From NCBI GenBank assembly GCA_947175205.1, contig CAMWLS010000003.1, forward strand, positions 21,219-85,218: a stretch of 64,000 bases of DNA, written 5' to 3'. Below, in pieces: positions 46,651 to 56,964 of the stretch. Under the pieces are notes generated by a model that did no database searches, was not told the origin of the DNA, and worked only from the letters and a program-made list of their open reading frames with translations. The translations under genes were made by a program, and so were the position numbers. Position 1 is the first letter of the stretch. Each line of letters starts with the position of its first letter. The DNA comes from an uncultured Porphyromonadaceae bacterium. Lineage in GTDB: Bacteria; Bacteroidota; Bacteroidia; Bacteroidales; Muribaculaceae.

Positions 46651-48528
46651 ATGGCCGTAGATATCATACGTCAGCTTCCTGACGGAGTAGCCAATCAAAT
46701 TGCGGCCGGAGAGGTCATCCAGCGTCCGGCATCGGTTATAAAAGAGTTGGTTGAAAACGCTGTTGATGCCGGCGCCACATCCATACAGATTATTTTAAAA
46801 GATGCCGGCCGAACGCTGATACAGGTGGTAGACAACGGCTGTGGCATGACGCCCACTGACGCGCGCATGGCCTTTGAGCACCATGCCACTTCCAAAATTT
46901 CATCAGCAGAAGACCTTTATAGTCTCCGCACCATGGGTTTCCGCGGTGAGGCATTGCCCTCCATTGCAGCAGTGGCGCAGATAGAAATGCGCACCATGCC
47001 ACGGGGTGAAACGGTGGGTTCACGGCTGGTGATAGCTAATTCTATTGTTGAGACACAGGAACCGGTTGCCTGTGCAGCAGGCACCAATATCATGGTGAAA
47101 AATCTCTTTGCTTACCTACCCGTACGCCGTAAATTCCTGAAAAAAGACTCTGTGGAGCTCAGCTTCATCATGAAGGAGTTTGAAAGGCTTGCACTGGTAA
47201 ATACCGGAATAGAATTTTCCATCATTCATAATGACACACTGCTTCATCAGCTGCTGCCCGGGACCCTGCGCCAGCGTATAGGAGCCCTTTTTGGTCATTC
47301 TCTGGAGAAACAGATTATCCCCGTGGAGACTCAGACCGGCATGGTTAACATCAGCGGTTTTGTGTCACTGCCACAGTTTGCACGTAAGCGCGGATCTCAA
47401 AACTTTTTCTTTGTTAATGGCCGTAACATGCAGCACAAATACTTCAGGAAAGCCGTGCTTTCATGTTATGAAAAGCTGATAGCCCCGGACACTGAGCCCT
47501 CTTTCTTTATCAACTTTGATGTGGACCCGGCAAGAATAGACGTAAATGTGCATCCACAGAAATATGAGATAAAATTTGTGGATGAACAGGCCATATGGCA
47601 GATCCTGGCGGCTGCACTACGGGAGGCTTTGGGAAAATGCAATGCCTCAGGAGGAATGGACTTTGACATTTCTGAGGCACCTGAGATTCCAATATTCAAT
47701 CCGGATGCTTCTGCCGGGATGCCTCCTGTACAGAAACACGAGAACTATAATCCCTTTGACGTGGAGAAGACTTCCATTTCCAAACGTCAGTCAGTAGCAA
47801 ACTGGGATGCGCTGTATGAGAATTTCAATAAGGAAGGGAGTGGAACTATAGGCCGTACTGACAGCCGCCTTAATGAAATAGAACCGGACTTAAAGGAAGA
47901 CTTAGCGCTCATCCCCGGTCTTGACAACGCACCGTCAGGCGGCACACAGGACATTACCACTCAGAATGTTCTTCAGCTTCATCAGCGTTATCTGATTACC
48001 ACCGGCAGGTCCGGCATAATGATTATAGACCGCTTCAGAGCTCAGGTAAGAGTACTGTATGAGAAGTTTATCTCCAGGCTTAAAGCGGCGGATATAAGCA
48101 CACAACAGCTTATTTTCCCTGACTCCGTAACCCTTTCTGCTTCAGAAAACATTGTGTTGGAAGCCTCTGCTGAAGCGCTTCAGCAGCTGGGGTTTGACCT
48201 CAGCTATTTAGGAGACTGCACATGGGCAATAAACGGAATTCCATCCATGCTTAAGCAGGCTGACCCTGCAGAGACACTAAGGACCATAAGCACAGCTCTC
48301 ACCGGACTACAGGACCTGAATAATATAGCCACAGAAAACATACTTCAGCCTGTGGCTCTGGCCATGGCACGAACTGCCTCCACACGCCCGGGTCAGAACA
48401 TGCCCATGGCAGAAGCTGAAAGCCTCTTCACCGCTCTGATACAGCTTACGGAGGCAAATTATACCCCTGACGGACTATCAATTATCAAAAACATCACTGA
48501 TGAGGAGCTGGAAAATCTTTTTGCTTAG
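46651..48528 (+). CDS. mutL: DNA mismatch repair protein MutL
   Basis: LPDGVANQIAAGEVIQRPASVIKELVENAVDAGAT, TMGFRGEALPSIAAVA, PVRRKFLKKD, VDVNVHPQKYEIKF. Confidence 0.97.
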   Translation: MAVDIIRQLPDGVANQIAAGEVIQRPASVIKELVENAVDAGATSIQIILKDAGRTLIQVVDNGCGMTPTDARMAFEHHATSKISSAEDLYSLRTMGFRGEALPSIAAVAQIEMRTMPRGETVGSRLVIANSIVETQEPVACAAGTNIMVKNLFAYLPVRRKFLKKDSVELSFIMKEFERLALVNTGIEFSIIHNDTLLHQLLPGTLRQRIGALFGHSLEKQIIPVETQTGMVNISGFVSLPQFARKRGSQNFFFVNGRNMQHKYFRKAVLSCYEKLIAPDTEPSFFINFDVDPARIDVNVHPQKYEIKFVDEQAIWQILAAALREALGKCNASGGMDFDISEAPEIPIFNPDASAGMPPVQKHENYNPFDVEKTSISKRQSVANWDALYENFNKEGSGTIGRTDSRLNEIEPDLKEDLALIPGLDNAPSGGTQDITTQNVLQLHQRYLITTGRSGIMIIDRFRAQVRVLYEKFISRLKAADISTQQLIFPDSVTLSASENIVLEASAEALQQLGFDLSYLGDCTWAINGIPSMLKQADPAETLRTISTALTGLQDLNNIATENILQPVALAMARTASTRPGQNMPMAEAESLFTALIQLTEANYTPDGLSIIKNITDEELENLFA

Positions 48529-49621
48529 CGCAATCACACTTATCAGCGGCAATGTCCGAGCCGATTTAGTGTCAGAACTGGACTCACTGTTTGAGAGCCG
48601 TTATCCTGATTCTTCAGAACCTGGAGCCCAGATTCTCATTGCCCGCAACGGTGTACCCATTTATGAGCGCTACTTTGGAATGGCCACCTTGAATCCTGAC
48701 ACACCGGTGGATAGCACCTCACGCTTCTGCATTGCATCTATTTCCAAGCAGTTTACAGTGGTGGGACTCCTCACACAGGTTGCTGATGGTAAACTCAGGC
48801 TCACTGACCCCGTCAGCCGTCATTTGCCCTACTCTGACCCATTATGGAATGATATACAGCTGTGGCACCTTGCCTCCCATACCTCCGGGATACCTGACAG
48901 CAGAGACCGCAGTGACAGAAACGCCACCGTATATGCCACGGACAGCTCATCCATGGCGTACTTCAATAATATTTCCGCTGCAGACCTCAAATTCACGCCC
49001 GGAACGGCCTATGATTATCTGAATCCATCATTCCTGATATTGGCCCGTGCAATGGAGCAACAGACCGGAAAAATGTTTACTGAGTCACAGAAGGAACTCA
49101 TCTTTGATCCTGCCGGGATGTCTCATACATCTTATTTTGATCCTGACGCTACGGTCACACCCGGACAGTCTCACGCCTATATTCCCGGCCCTGACGGCTG
49201 GATGGAATATGACTACGGCGAGGAAACCTTCTTTGCCACACGGCCTGACGGAGGCATATATACCACTGCACGGGACCTCTTGCGCTGGGAAGAGGCCCTC
49301 AGAAACAATGTTATCTTACCCGAAAATTTACGCGAGGAAGCTTACCGCCCATATATCAAAGTGAGCGGAAGCCCGTGGTGTGATTATCAGAACTACCCGG
49401 ATACTTATTACGGGCTTGGATGGTACAGTGAGCTTAAGCCCGACAGGCCAGCCAAGATATTTCACACCGGCGACAACGGTGGTTACCAAGCCTATCTGGC
49501 TAAATATCCTCATACAGGGCTGGTGATAATTATACTTGAAAACAGGAATGACCGTGACAGACGCGGCATGACTGAACAGGTAGAAGAAATTCTTTACTGC
49601 CACGGTTTCACTGAACCATAA
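48500..49621 (+). CDS. Serine hydrolase (beta-lactamase/PBP-like family)
   Basis: FCIASISKQFTVVGLLTQV (SxxK), TAYDYLNPSF (YxN), IFHTGDNGGYQAYLAKYP; overlaps mutL by 29 nt. Confidence 0.9.
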   Translation: MRSWKIFLLSAITLISGNVRADLVSELDSLFESRYPDSSEPGAQILIARNGVPIYERYFGMATLNPDTPVDSTSRFCIASISKQFTVVGLLTQVADGKLRLTDPVSRHLPYSDPLWNDIQLWHLASHTSGIPDSRDRSDRNATVYATDSSSMAYFNNISAADLKFTPGTAYDYLNPSFLILARAMEQQTGKMFTESQKELIFDPAGMSHTSYFDPDATVTPGQSHAYIPGPDGWMEYDYGEETFFATRPDGGIYTTARDLLRWEEALRNNVILPENLREEAYRPYIKVSGSPWCDYQNYPDTYYGLGWYSELKPDRPAKIFHTGDNGGYQAYLAKYPHTGLVIIILENRNDRDRRGMTEQVEEILYCHGFTEP

Positions 49622-49661
49622 GAGCTTGACAGAGCCCATCAGACACTTACTCTTTCCTACC

Positions 49662-51233
49662 ATGAATTATAAAAAAGCACTTCTTAAACTCTCCCTTATA
49701 CTGGCGGTATGTTTATGCTCCTTGCCCTCTGCGGCTATGGAAATTACAAAGGATGAGGCTGACAATGCCCTTAAACGCCTTGACGACTCACTGAAACTCT
49801 CAGCCAGATACATCTCCGAGCGAGAAAACCGTATCAACAGTCTTAAAAATAAAATTTCGCGGTCTAATCCTACTCCGGCACAGTATGGGGCCGTGGGGCA
49901 GGCATATATCTCTTTTAACAATGACAGTGCTCTGTTATATCTGGACAGAGCCATAAGCGTATCATCTGACAGCACCGCAAAACTGCAGTACATCCTGCGA
50001 CGGACCTCTCTGCTGCCACTGGCCGGATTTACAGAAGTTGCTGAGACAGAGTTTGATTCCATAAACCCTGCATCACTCCCTGACTCACTAAAAATCTTGT
50101 ATTACCAGTGCGGCAAACAGATGTATGACTACATTGCCTCTTTCTTCTCTTCCTATGATAATTATGCAGAGAACATGAAGATTAAGGCTGCCGCACTTCA
50201 GGACTCGTTATTGACCCTGCTAAATCCCTCAGGATTAGAGTATAAATATAATATGGCTGAACATTACTATTTCCGCCAAGATATGCTAAGAGCCCAGACA
50301 TACTTCACAGAGCTGTTCATGGACCCTAAGGCAAAGGATTACAGGGCGCGCGCAGCACATCATTTATCACAGATTGCGGCACAGCAGGACGACCAGAACG
50401 CATATATCTTTTACCTTGCAGAGAGTGCCCTGGCTGACGTAACCACCGCAACCCTTGAGGTTATATCCCTGCAACAGCTGGGCACACTCATGTACCAGCA
50501 GGGTGACGTTACACGCGCTTATGAGTATCTGTCACAGGCACTTGCAAACGCCGTAGCATGCGGCGCTCCGCTGCGTATGATTGAGACTTCCCGCTCTCTA
50601 CCATACATAGAACAGGCTTACAGCGCTGAACTTGACTCACGCAAGAGGACCATTTACATTATCCTGGGAGTGATTATTGCCCTCATGCTGGGACTGGTAG
50701 GGGTACTTTTGCTTCTGCACAGGCGTATAGTAATGATGCGTAAACTGCAGCACAACCTAAGAGAAGCTAATACTGCCAAAGAGGTTTATATCAGCCAATT
50801 CCTTACGCTGTGTTCCATATATATGGATAAACTTAACCAGTTCTGTAAAATTGCCACCCGCAAAATTTCATCAGGAAAGGTTGATGATCTGTACAGGCTC
50901 ACCAAGAGCGGAAAATTTGTGGAAGAACAGAGCAAGGAATTTTATGAGGTTTTTGATAATGCATTTCTCCATATTTATCCTAACTTTGTAAACGAAGTCA
51001 ACAAGCTGCTCAGGCCGGATGCACAGATTACACTGGCAGAAGGCGAATTACTTAACACTGACTTGCGTATTCTGGCGTTCATGCGTCTGGGAATTGAAGA
51101 AAGTTCCAGGATAGCTCAGGTGTTGAATTATTCCCTCAACACCATTTATGCATACCGTAATCGCATCAAGTCCAGAGCCATTGCCCGTGAAAGCTTTGAG
51201 AAAGACATAATGAAAATAGACTCTTACATTTAG
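49662..51233 (+). CDS. DUF6377-type TPR-containing membrane protein with C-terminal LuxR/HTH-like region
   Basis: Signal peptide from ATG 49662; TPR-like repeats; TM IILGVIIALMLGLVGVLLLL; C-terminal LRILAFMRLGIEESSRIAQVLNYSLNTIYAYRNRIKSRA. Confidence 0.82.
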   Translation: MNYKKALLKLSLILAVCLCSLPSAAMEITKDEADNALKRLDDSLKLSARYISERENRINSLKNKISRSNPTPAQYGAVGQAYISFNNDSALLYLDRAISVSSDSTAKLQYILRRTSLLPLAGFTEVAETEFDSINPASLPDSLKILYYQCGKQMYDYIASFFSSYDNYAENMKIKAAALQDSLLTLLNPSGLEYKYNMAEHYYFRQDMLRAQTYFTELFMDPKAKDYRARAAHHLSQIAAQQDDQNAYIFYLAESALADVTTATLEVISLQQLGTLMYQQGDVTRAYEYLSQALANAVACGAPLRMIETSRSLPYIEQAYSAELDSRKRTIYIILGVIIALMLGLVGVLLLLHRRIVMMRKLQHNLREANTAKEVYISQFLTLCSIYMDKLNQFCKIATRKISSGKVDDLYRLTKSGKFVEEQSKEFYEVFDNAFLHIYPNFVNEVNKLLRPDAQITLAEGELLNTDLRILAFMRLGIEESSRIAQVLNYSLNTIYAYRNRIKSRAIARESFEKDIMKIDSYI

Positions 51234-51362
51234 AGGCACACTTATATTTTTGACAATATATACTCATAGTACATCATTGGTATTCAGGATATTGCAACAA
51301 TACAAGGAGAAAAAGTATTTATATTATATTTAGTCATAGTGAAATTTGCTTCTTCTGTGTAG

Positions 51363-51603
51363 TAACTTTGCACCCGAAGACTGAAAAGCCGCTCTGTGAC
51401 AGAGCTAAGGTTTTCCTGAATTAACATTCAGTTTTAGGGTTAGTATAGATTGTTAGTATTTTAATCACATACATGTCTGTGACATCGGACATGAAAAAAA
51501 ATGTGTTTTATGTTAGTTATGTAATTGTTTTAAGTCACAAAACATTTTGTTTTAGGTCATTAAAACGCATCAGGACATCCTCGTGAGAAGATGTCCTGTT
51601 TGT
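51363..51603 (+). ncRNA. Candidate structured non-coding transcript ending in an intrinsic terminator
   Basis: TAACTTTG (51363-51370), then no listed ORF; GCTCTGTgACAGAGC hairpin; terminator CAGGACATC-n10-GATGTCCTGTTTGTTT at 51571-51603. Confidence 0.3.
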
Positions 51604-51653
51604 TTATATTCATATAATCCGCTTGGTGGCAGAATTTATACATGTTTCAGAAT

Positions 51654-52646
51654 TCAATACCCTTTCCTGTACTTCTCATCCTCCTTGAGTTCTTCCAGTA
51701 TTGACAGATATGAGTTATAGCGGGAATGGGCTATACGCTGCTCTCTGACAGCTTCAAGAACGGCACACCCGGGTTCATTGGTATGGGTGCAGTTGTTGAA
51801 CCGACATGAAGCTGAAACCTTGAACAGTTCCGGGAAATAATGGGCCACATTCTGCCGGTCAAAATCCACTGTTCCAAATCCACGCACACCGGGAGTATCT
51901 ATAATACTGCCTCCATTCTCTCCCGGCAATTCAAACAGCTCAGAGAAAGTGGTGGTGTGCATGCCTGTGTCATGAGCTTCAGAAATATCACCCGTCCGTA
52001 ATTTTAGACCGGGTATCAGTGCATTTATAAGCGTACTTTTCCCCACACCTGAATTTCCGGATAAGAGCGTGATTTTCCCTCGCAGATATTCTCTGAGCAC
52101 ATCAAGGCCCTTACCTGAGCGCGCACTCACCGGAATAACCTTGTACCCTATAGAGCTGTAGAGATAACTGAAGGCCTCAAGATATTCAGCGTCTTCCTCC
52201 CCTGAAAGCAAATCCACTTTATTTATTATCAGGGCAGCCGGCACATCATAAGCCTCAGCCGTGGCCAGAAATCGGTCAATAAACGTTGTTGCAGTCTGCG
52301 GATGTACCAGAGTAACCACAAGCGCTGCCAGATCAACGTTGGATGCTATTATATGTGCCTCCTTTGAAAGATTGCTGCTGCGACGGATGATGTAATTAGT
52401 ACGCGGTAAAATTTCATTTATAAAAGCCACCCCGTCAGGGCCGGGGGCAGATACGCCAACGATATCTCCCACAGAGACCGGATTAGTGGTCCTGATGCCC
52501 TTTATTCTGAAATTTCCCTTAATCTTACACGTTATCTCTTTCCCGTTTTCAAGTTTCACAACGTAATGTGAACCTGTATTGCGTATAACTCTCCCGCCGG
52601 TTGGGAAAGATGTTTCCTCAGTTATGGATATGTCTGTATTTTGCAT
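51654..52646 (-). CDS. rsgA: Ribosome small-subunit-dependent GTPase A
   Basis: TLLSGNSGVGKSTLINALIPG, DTPGVRGFG, C-terminal zinc site CRFNNCTHTNEPGCAV. Confidence 0.96.
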   Translation of the reverse strand: MQNTDISITEETSFPTGGRVIRNTGSHYVVKLENGKEITCKIKGNFRIKGIRTTNPVSVGDIVGVSAPGPDGVAFINEILPRTNYIIRRSSNLSKEAHIIASNVDLAALVVTLVHPQTATTFIDRFLATAEAYDVPAALIINKVDLLSGEEDAEYLEAFSYLYSSIGYKVIPVSARSGKGLDVLREYLRGKITLLSGNSGVGKSTLINALIPGLKLRTGDISEAHDTGMHTTTFSELFELPGENGGSIIDTPGVRGFGTVDFDRQNVAHYFPELFKVSASCRFNNCTHTNEPGCAVLEAVREQRIAHSRYNSYLSILEELKEDEKYRKGY

Positions 52647-52872
52647 ATAACTTGATTACTCGTGTAAAAGTACAACAAAAATATCAGATAAAAGTATCTT
52701 TATGAGAACTTTTTTAAAATGCTGATTGTTAATATATTAACAAAGCGAAATTTTATATCAGCCTGAAAAACAGCCGATAACGATTTGTAGTTTAAAAATT
52801 ATTCTTAATTTTGCATTCAGGAGAATTAAATTTAATTAATTATTGTATAACATTATTGAAAAAGCAATTACA

Positions 52873-53091
52873 ATGAACACAGAAGTAATTGGCGCAAATG
52901 CCGGACTGGTATGGAACGCCCTTAATGAAGCTGACGCACTGGGTATCAAGCAGCTGCGTAAAATCACAAAACTGAAAGATAAAGAAGTATTTGCCGCTCT
53001 GGGCTGGCTGGCCCGCGAGGACAAAATAAACATCAACCCTGATGAGAATGATGAGAAGGAACTCATTGTTTCTCTGGTTCAGGATAAGTAA
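52873..53091 (+). CDS. Winged-helix domain protein (DUF2582-like)
   Basis: MNTEVIGANAGLVWNALNEADALGIKQLRKITKLKDKEVFAALGWLAREDKININ. Confidence 0.85.
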   Translation: MNTEVIGANAGLVWNALNEADALGIKQLRKITKLKDKEVFAALGWLAREDKININPDENDEKELIVSLVQDK

Positions 53092-53101
53092 TTTATAACT
53101 G

Positions 53102-53147
53102 ATAAACAGGCGGCCTCATGGTGATTACCACGCGGCCGCCTGTTTAT
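53102..53147 (+). terminator. Hairpin terminator, 14-bp perfect arms
   Basis: ATAAACAGGCGGCC ... GGCCGCCTGTTTAT. Confidence 0.8.
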
Positions 53148-53206
53148 TATATAATTTACTGACAGTTGAGTAAATGAGCCGGAGGAACAGATATAATGTG
53201 TGAGCT

Positions 53207-53827
53207 TTAAGACTTCTGAACCATATTGTCAGAATCCGGCGCAGTTATCATTTTTACCCATTTGCGATAACCAAACAGCGCTATCACACAATATACGGCA
53301 TATAGAACTGCATAAAAAGGTATATCCTTATAAAAGTACAGTGCCACGCAAACAAGGTCTACAACAAACCATACCAGCCACTGCTCCGCAATCTTTCTTG
53401 CCATCATCCATAAAGCCACTATACTAAGCGCCGTGGTAAAGGCATCAGCATAAGGCACGGTACTGTCTGTAAAATTCAGTAAGACCCACGTTAACGCTAT
53501 ATCAAGGATTATGAAAATCACCAGCAGCACCACTCCTGTCAGAGGCTTGAGGTGTGAGATGGGCAGAGCTTGACTCTTATGACCACCACTTTCCTTACGT
53601 CCCTTTATACTCCATACTGCGTAACCATAGACAGCAATCAGAAGATAATAAATGTTTATGGCAAAATCAGCATATAAGCCTTTACTGAGATACACCCACA
53701 GGGATATAGCCGGCATTATGATACTTGCCAGCCATACCATCCTGTTAGCGTGATACTCAAACCACAGATAGGCCAGACCCACTATGAAGCCTAAGATTTC
53801 AAGACCGTGTGCCGTAATAAATTCCAT
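53207..53827 (-). CDS. pnuT: PnuC-family transporter, probably the thiamine transporter PnuT by TPP riboswitch context
   Basis: 206 aa polytopic; WLASIIMPAISLWVYLSKGLYADFAINIYYLLIAVYGYAVW; downstream of riboswitch-controlled TonB receptor. Confidence 0.85.
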   Translation of the reverse strand: MEFITAHGLEILGFIVGLAYLWFEYHANRMVWLASIIMPAISLWVYLSKGLYADFAINIYYLLIAVYGYAVWSIKGRKESGGHKSQALPISHLKPLTGVVLLVIFIILDIALTWVLLNFTDSTVPYADAFTTALSIVALWMMARKIAEQWLVWFVVDLVCVALYFYKDIPFYAVLYAVYCVIALFGYRKWVKMITAPDSDNMVQKS

Positions 53828-53834
53828 CCCTTAC

Positions 53835-56087
53835 TCAGAACTGCAGGGCTATGGTTCCCATGACGTGTGCCGTAGCCTGCGCAGCATAACCGGCATAGCG
53901 ATAGATTACCTTCTCCGTACCGTCCACATAATATCCGGCTCCGGAATAACCATTACTGAAATACTTGGCGTTAAATATATTATATATGCTAAACCCAAGC
54001 TTAAGATGCTTTATACCCGCCAGTTTACTGAAACTGTAGCCCAGATGAAGGTCTGACACGAAATATGCATCCAGTGTCTGCTCTTCAATACGAGCATTGT
54101 TCATATATTGTTTTCCCACGTAGCGTGAATCAAGCGCTGCGTCAAAAGCACCGGCATTGAACTTAAATGAGTTAGCAAATGTAAAGCCTGGAGAGAATGC
54201 AATGGGAGTATTGCCTCTGTTGAAACTGATGGGGTTTGTCCACTCATCCTCATATATATATTCCACAAAATCCTTTATCCTGTTGCGGGAGAGAGTGGCT
54301 GTCAGCTCCCACTTAAACCAGCGGCACGGATTAAGCTCACCCTGAAATTCTACACCCATTCTGTAACTGCGGGGCACATTAACGCTCATGGGATTTCCGG
54401 TGTCACTTAACTGGCCGGTAACCACCAGCTGATCTTTGTAATCCATATAATAGAGATTCACACCGGCTGAGAACAGGTCTGATGAGTACACATATCCGGC
54501 CTCATAGTCAAACATACGTTCAGCTCGCGGCAGATTGGCGGGATCACCGTCTGTAAAATTATCTCGCGACGGCTCACGGTGCGCCACACTCCATGAGGCA
54601 AATGCTCTGTGATGACCGCTCCATGCATAATTCACTCCGGCCTTGGGGTTAAAGAAATTATAAATCTCATGAATAGCCAGGCGCTGCATGGCCTCTGTAT
54701 TATAGTCATAATTATCACTAATGCCACGTATGCGATAATTGATATAACGCCACTGTATATCCGCAAATACGCTCAGGTTCCTGTTAAAATCCCAGATGGC
54801 CCTACCATAAAGGTTCCCGTCACTTTTCTCACCCCGGTTACGGTAATACTCCTGAAGCGGATCAAGCGCTCCCACATAATTACGCACCCAGGCCACTTTT
54901 CCAAAATGGTTTCCTGTAAAATGATTAAAACCGCCACCTATGGCTGCATTAAGCTTATTTCCGGAGTACGATAGTGAAAACAGACCGCCTCCAAAATAAT
55001 TACGGTTCTTTTTCAGACGGATTAGATCTGACTTCTTGACTTTCTCGCCATCAACATAAAACGGCTCCAGTCCGTATTCTACAAGTGTACGGCGAGTTTT
55101 GTACTGCTCATAATAACCGTCATCAGTGGTATAGTGAAGAGCGGCATTAAGATTCCAGTTCTCAGACAGGCGTTGCTCCAGATGAAGCTGGAAGTGATGC
55201 TGAATGAAATTATCATTCTGATCCGGGTAATATGCCACCTGACCGTTGTTGTCTATGTACTCTCCACAAGGATTATACCTGCGGCCGTACTCTTCCATCT
55301 GTTCCTTAGAGGCATAGTCCCAGGCCATATAAGTTTTTTCTTTTCCACCAAAAGCCAGCAACCTCAGTTTGGTGTCCTTGTTCCGGTAACCTATCTGCCC
55401 CATATAACTCCACAGATTACTTTTGGCTCTCTCAATATAGCCGTCAGAGCCCATCTGGCTCAGGCGCACATCCACAGTCCAGTGTCCTCCCAGAAGGCCG
55501 GAACCGGCCTTGAGCGTCAGCTTATGGGTGTTGTACATACCATACGCTCCTGCAAACTGACCGTAAGCCGTATCAGAGGGCAGGTCAGTGAGCATGTTCA
55601 CAGAGGCACCGAAGGCCCCGGCTCCGTTTACACTCGTACCGGCTCCGCGCTGTATCTGAACATCTCGCAGGGAAGATGCCAGGTCAGGCATATTCACCCA
55701 GTAAACATTATGGCTCTCCGGATTATTAATGGGAACACCGTTGGCAGTGATATTGATACGTGAGGCATCAGAGCCCCTGACACGCATGGAAGTATATCCC
55801 ATGCCGGCACCGGCATCTGACGTGGTAATGACAGAGGGTGTCATCTGCATGAGATAAGTGAGGTCTTTTCCATCATTGTGGGCATTAAGCTCCGCTGCGG
55901 AAACATTGGTGTAAGCCACGGGGGTCTTGGTGTTGGCACGGTTTGCAATCACACTGAAAGCAGGCAAACTGTACACAGAGTCAGCTTCTTCCACTGACTG
56001 TTCAAGGTGCTCCACCGCACCCTGAACCGGCATCAGAATACTTCCGCTGAGGGCCAGCACTGACACCGAAAAAAGTTTTTTTCTCAT
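53835..56087 (-). CDS. TonB-dependent outer-membrane receptor, probable thiamine/HMP uptake
   Basis: Plug MTPSVITTSDAGAGMGYTSMRVRGSDASRINITANGVPINNPESHNVYWVNMPDLASSLRDVQIQRGAGTSVNGAGAFGASVNML; beta-barrel C-terminus; preceded by TPP riboswitch. Confidence 0.93.
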   Translation of the reverse strand: MRKKLFSVSVLALSGSILMPVQGAVEHLEQSVEEADSVYSLPAFSVIANRANTKTPVAYTNVSAAELNAHNDGKDLTYLMQMTPSVITTSDAGAGMGYTSMRVRGSDASRINITANGVPINNPESHNVYWVNMPDLASSLRDVQIQRGAGTSVNGAGAFGASVNMLTDLPSDTAYGQFAGAYGMYNTHKLTLKAGSGLLGGHWTVDVRLSQMGSDGYIERAKSNLWSYMGQIGYRNKDTKLRLLAFGGKEKTYMAWDYASKEQMEEYGRRYNPCGEYIDNNGQVAYYPDQNDNFIQHHFQLHLEQRLSENWNLNAALHYTTDDGYYEQYKTRRTLVEYGLEPFYVDGEKVKKSDLIRLKKNRNYFGGGLFSLSYSGNKLNAAIGGGFNHFTGNHFGKVAWVRNYVGALDPLQEYYRNRGEKSDGNLYGRAIWDFNRNLSVFADIQWRYINYRIRGISDNYDYNTEAMQRLAIHEIYNFFNPKAGVNYAWSGHHRAFASWSVAHREPSRDNFTDGDPANLPRAERMFDYEAGYVYSSDLFSAGVNLYYMDYKDQLVVTGQLSDTGNPMSVNVPRSYRMGVEFQGELNPCRWFKWELTATLSRNRIKDFVEYIYEDEWTNPISFNRGNTPIAFSPGFTFANSFKFNAGAFDAALDSRYVGKQYMNNARIEEQTLDAYFVSDLHLGYSFSKLAGIKHLKLGFSIYNIFNAKYFSNGYSGAGYYVDGTEKVIYRYAGYAAQATAHVMGTIALQF

Positions 56088-56095
56088 AATTAAAT

Positions 56096-56172
56096 TTCAC
56101 TACGCCGGTATTAACCGGATCAGGTTCAAAGGGTATAATCTCAGCCGAAACTCTTTTCAGCACCCCTATCAA
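56096..56172 (-). promoter_or_regulatory. TPP riboswitch (THI element)
   Basis: Minus strand reads AGGGGTGCTGAAAAGAGTTTCGGCTGAGATTATACCCTTTGAACCTGATCCGGTTAATACCGGCGTAGTGAAA, which matches the THI-box consensus. Confidence 0.96.
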
Positions 56173-56325
56173 TCATATATGACGTTCTCTATCACGCCAT
56201 ACTCAGAGATTATGATGCAAAGTTAACACTTTTTATAAAATCTGCAAAACAAGTTTCTTCTCCCGTTCACCAATACCTGTTAAGACTGCTGAGGGGGGCA
56301 AAGACGTGCTTTGATAACACCGGGT

Positions 56326-56964
56326 TTAGCCTTGGAAATCCTCACTATGCCCCGGCAGATTATCAGCCATTTTCTTTACGCACTCATAGAGGCGATGCAG
56401 CGGCAGGCCCATCACATTATAAAAACAGCCGTCAATATGGGTAATTCCCACTGCGCCTATCCATTCCTGGATTCCATACGCACCGGCTTTGTCATATGGC
56501 TGACAGTTCTCCACATAGAGATTGATTTCCTCATCTGTGAGGTCACGAAAATAAACAGTGGTGCTTTCACTGAAACTCTCTGTGTGTCCATCCATCATCA
56601 CCGTCACACCGGTAATGACAGTATGGTTACGTCCGCTCAGGGCCTTGAGCATACGCACCGCCTCATCCACATCTGCCGGTTTTCCCATTATCTTGTCATC
56701 CACAAGAACCATGGTGTCAGCTGTGATGAGAATATCTCCGTCCATTACGTTTTCCTTGAAAGCTGCTGCTTTAATCTTTGAAAGATATTCAGGAATCTCC
56801 GGATGCGGCATATCCGCAGGAAATGTCTCATCAACCTCCGCACTGGTTAATACCGCAAACTCGGGAACCAATAGCTTTAGAAGTTCCCGGCGGCGTGGCG
56901 AGGCGCTTCCAAGAATCACGCCATGCCCTTTAAGAAAGTGCTTTGCAAGACTTATATATTCCAT
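56326..56964 (-). CDS. maf: Maf-family nucleotide pyrophosphatase
   Basis: GVILGSASPRRRELLKLL, ITADTMVLVDDKIMGKPADVDEAVRMLKALSGRNHTVITGV, YDKAGAYGIQ. Confidence 0.95.
   Translation of the reverse strand: MEYISLAKHFLKGHGVILGSASPRRRELLKLLVPEFAVLTSAEVDETFPADMPHPEIPEYLSKIKAAAFKENVMDGDILITADTMVLVDDKIMGKPADVDEAVRMLKALSGRNHTVITGVTVMMDGHTESFSESTTVYFRDLTDEEINLYVENCQPYDKAGAYGIQEWIGAVGITHIDGCFYNVMGLPLHRLYECVKKMADNLPGHSEDFQG

Noticed and set aside
53784-55763. Plus-strand ORFs antisense to the TonB receptor (e.g. 54609-54974, 55134-55763)
   Set aside because: Antisense shadow ORFs of a convincing 750-aa receptor; composition not protein-like.
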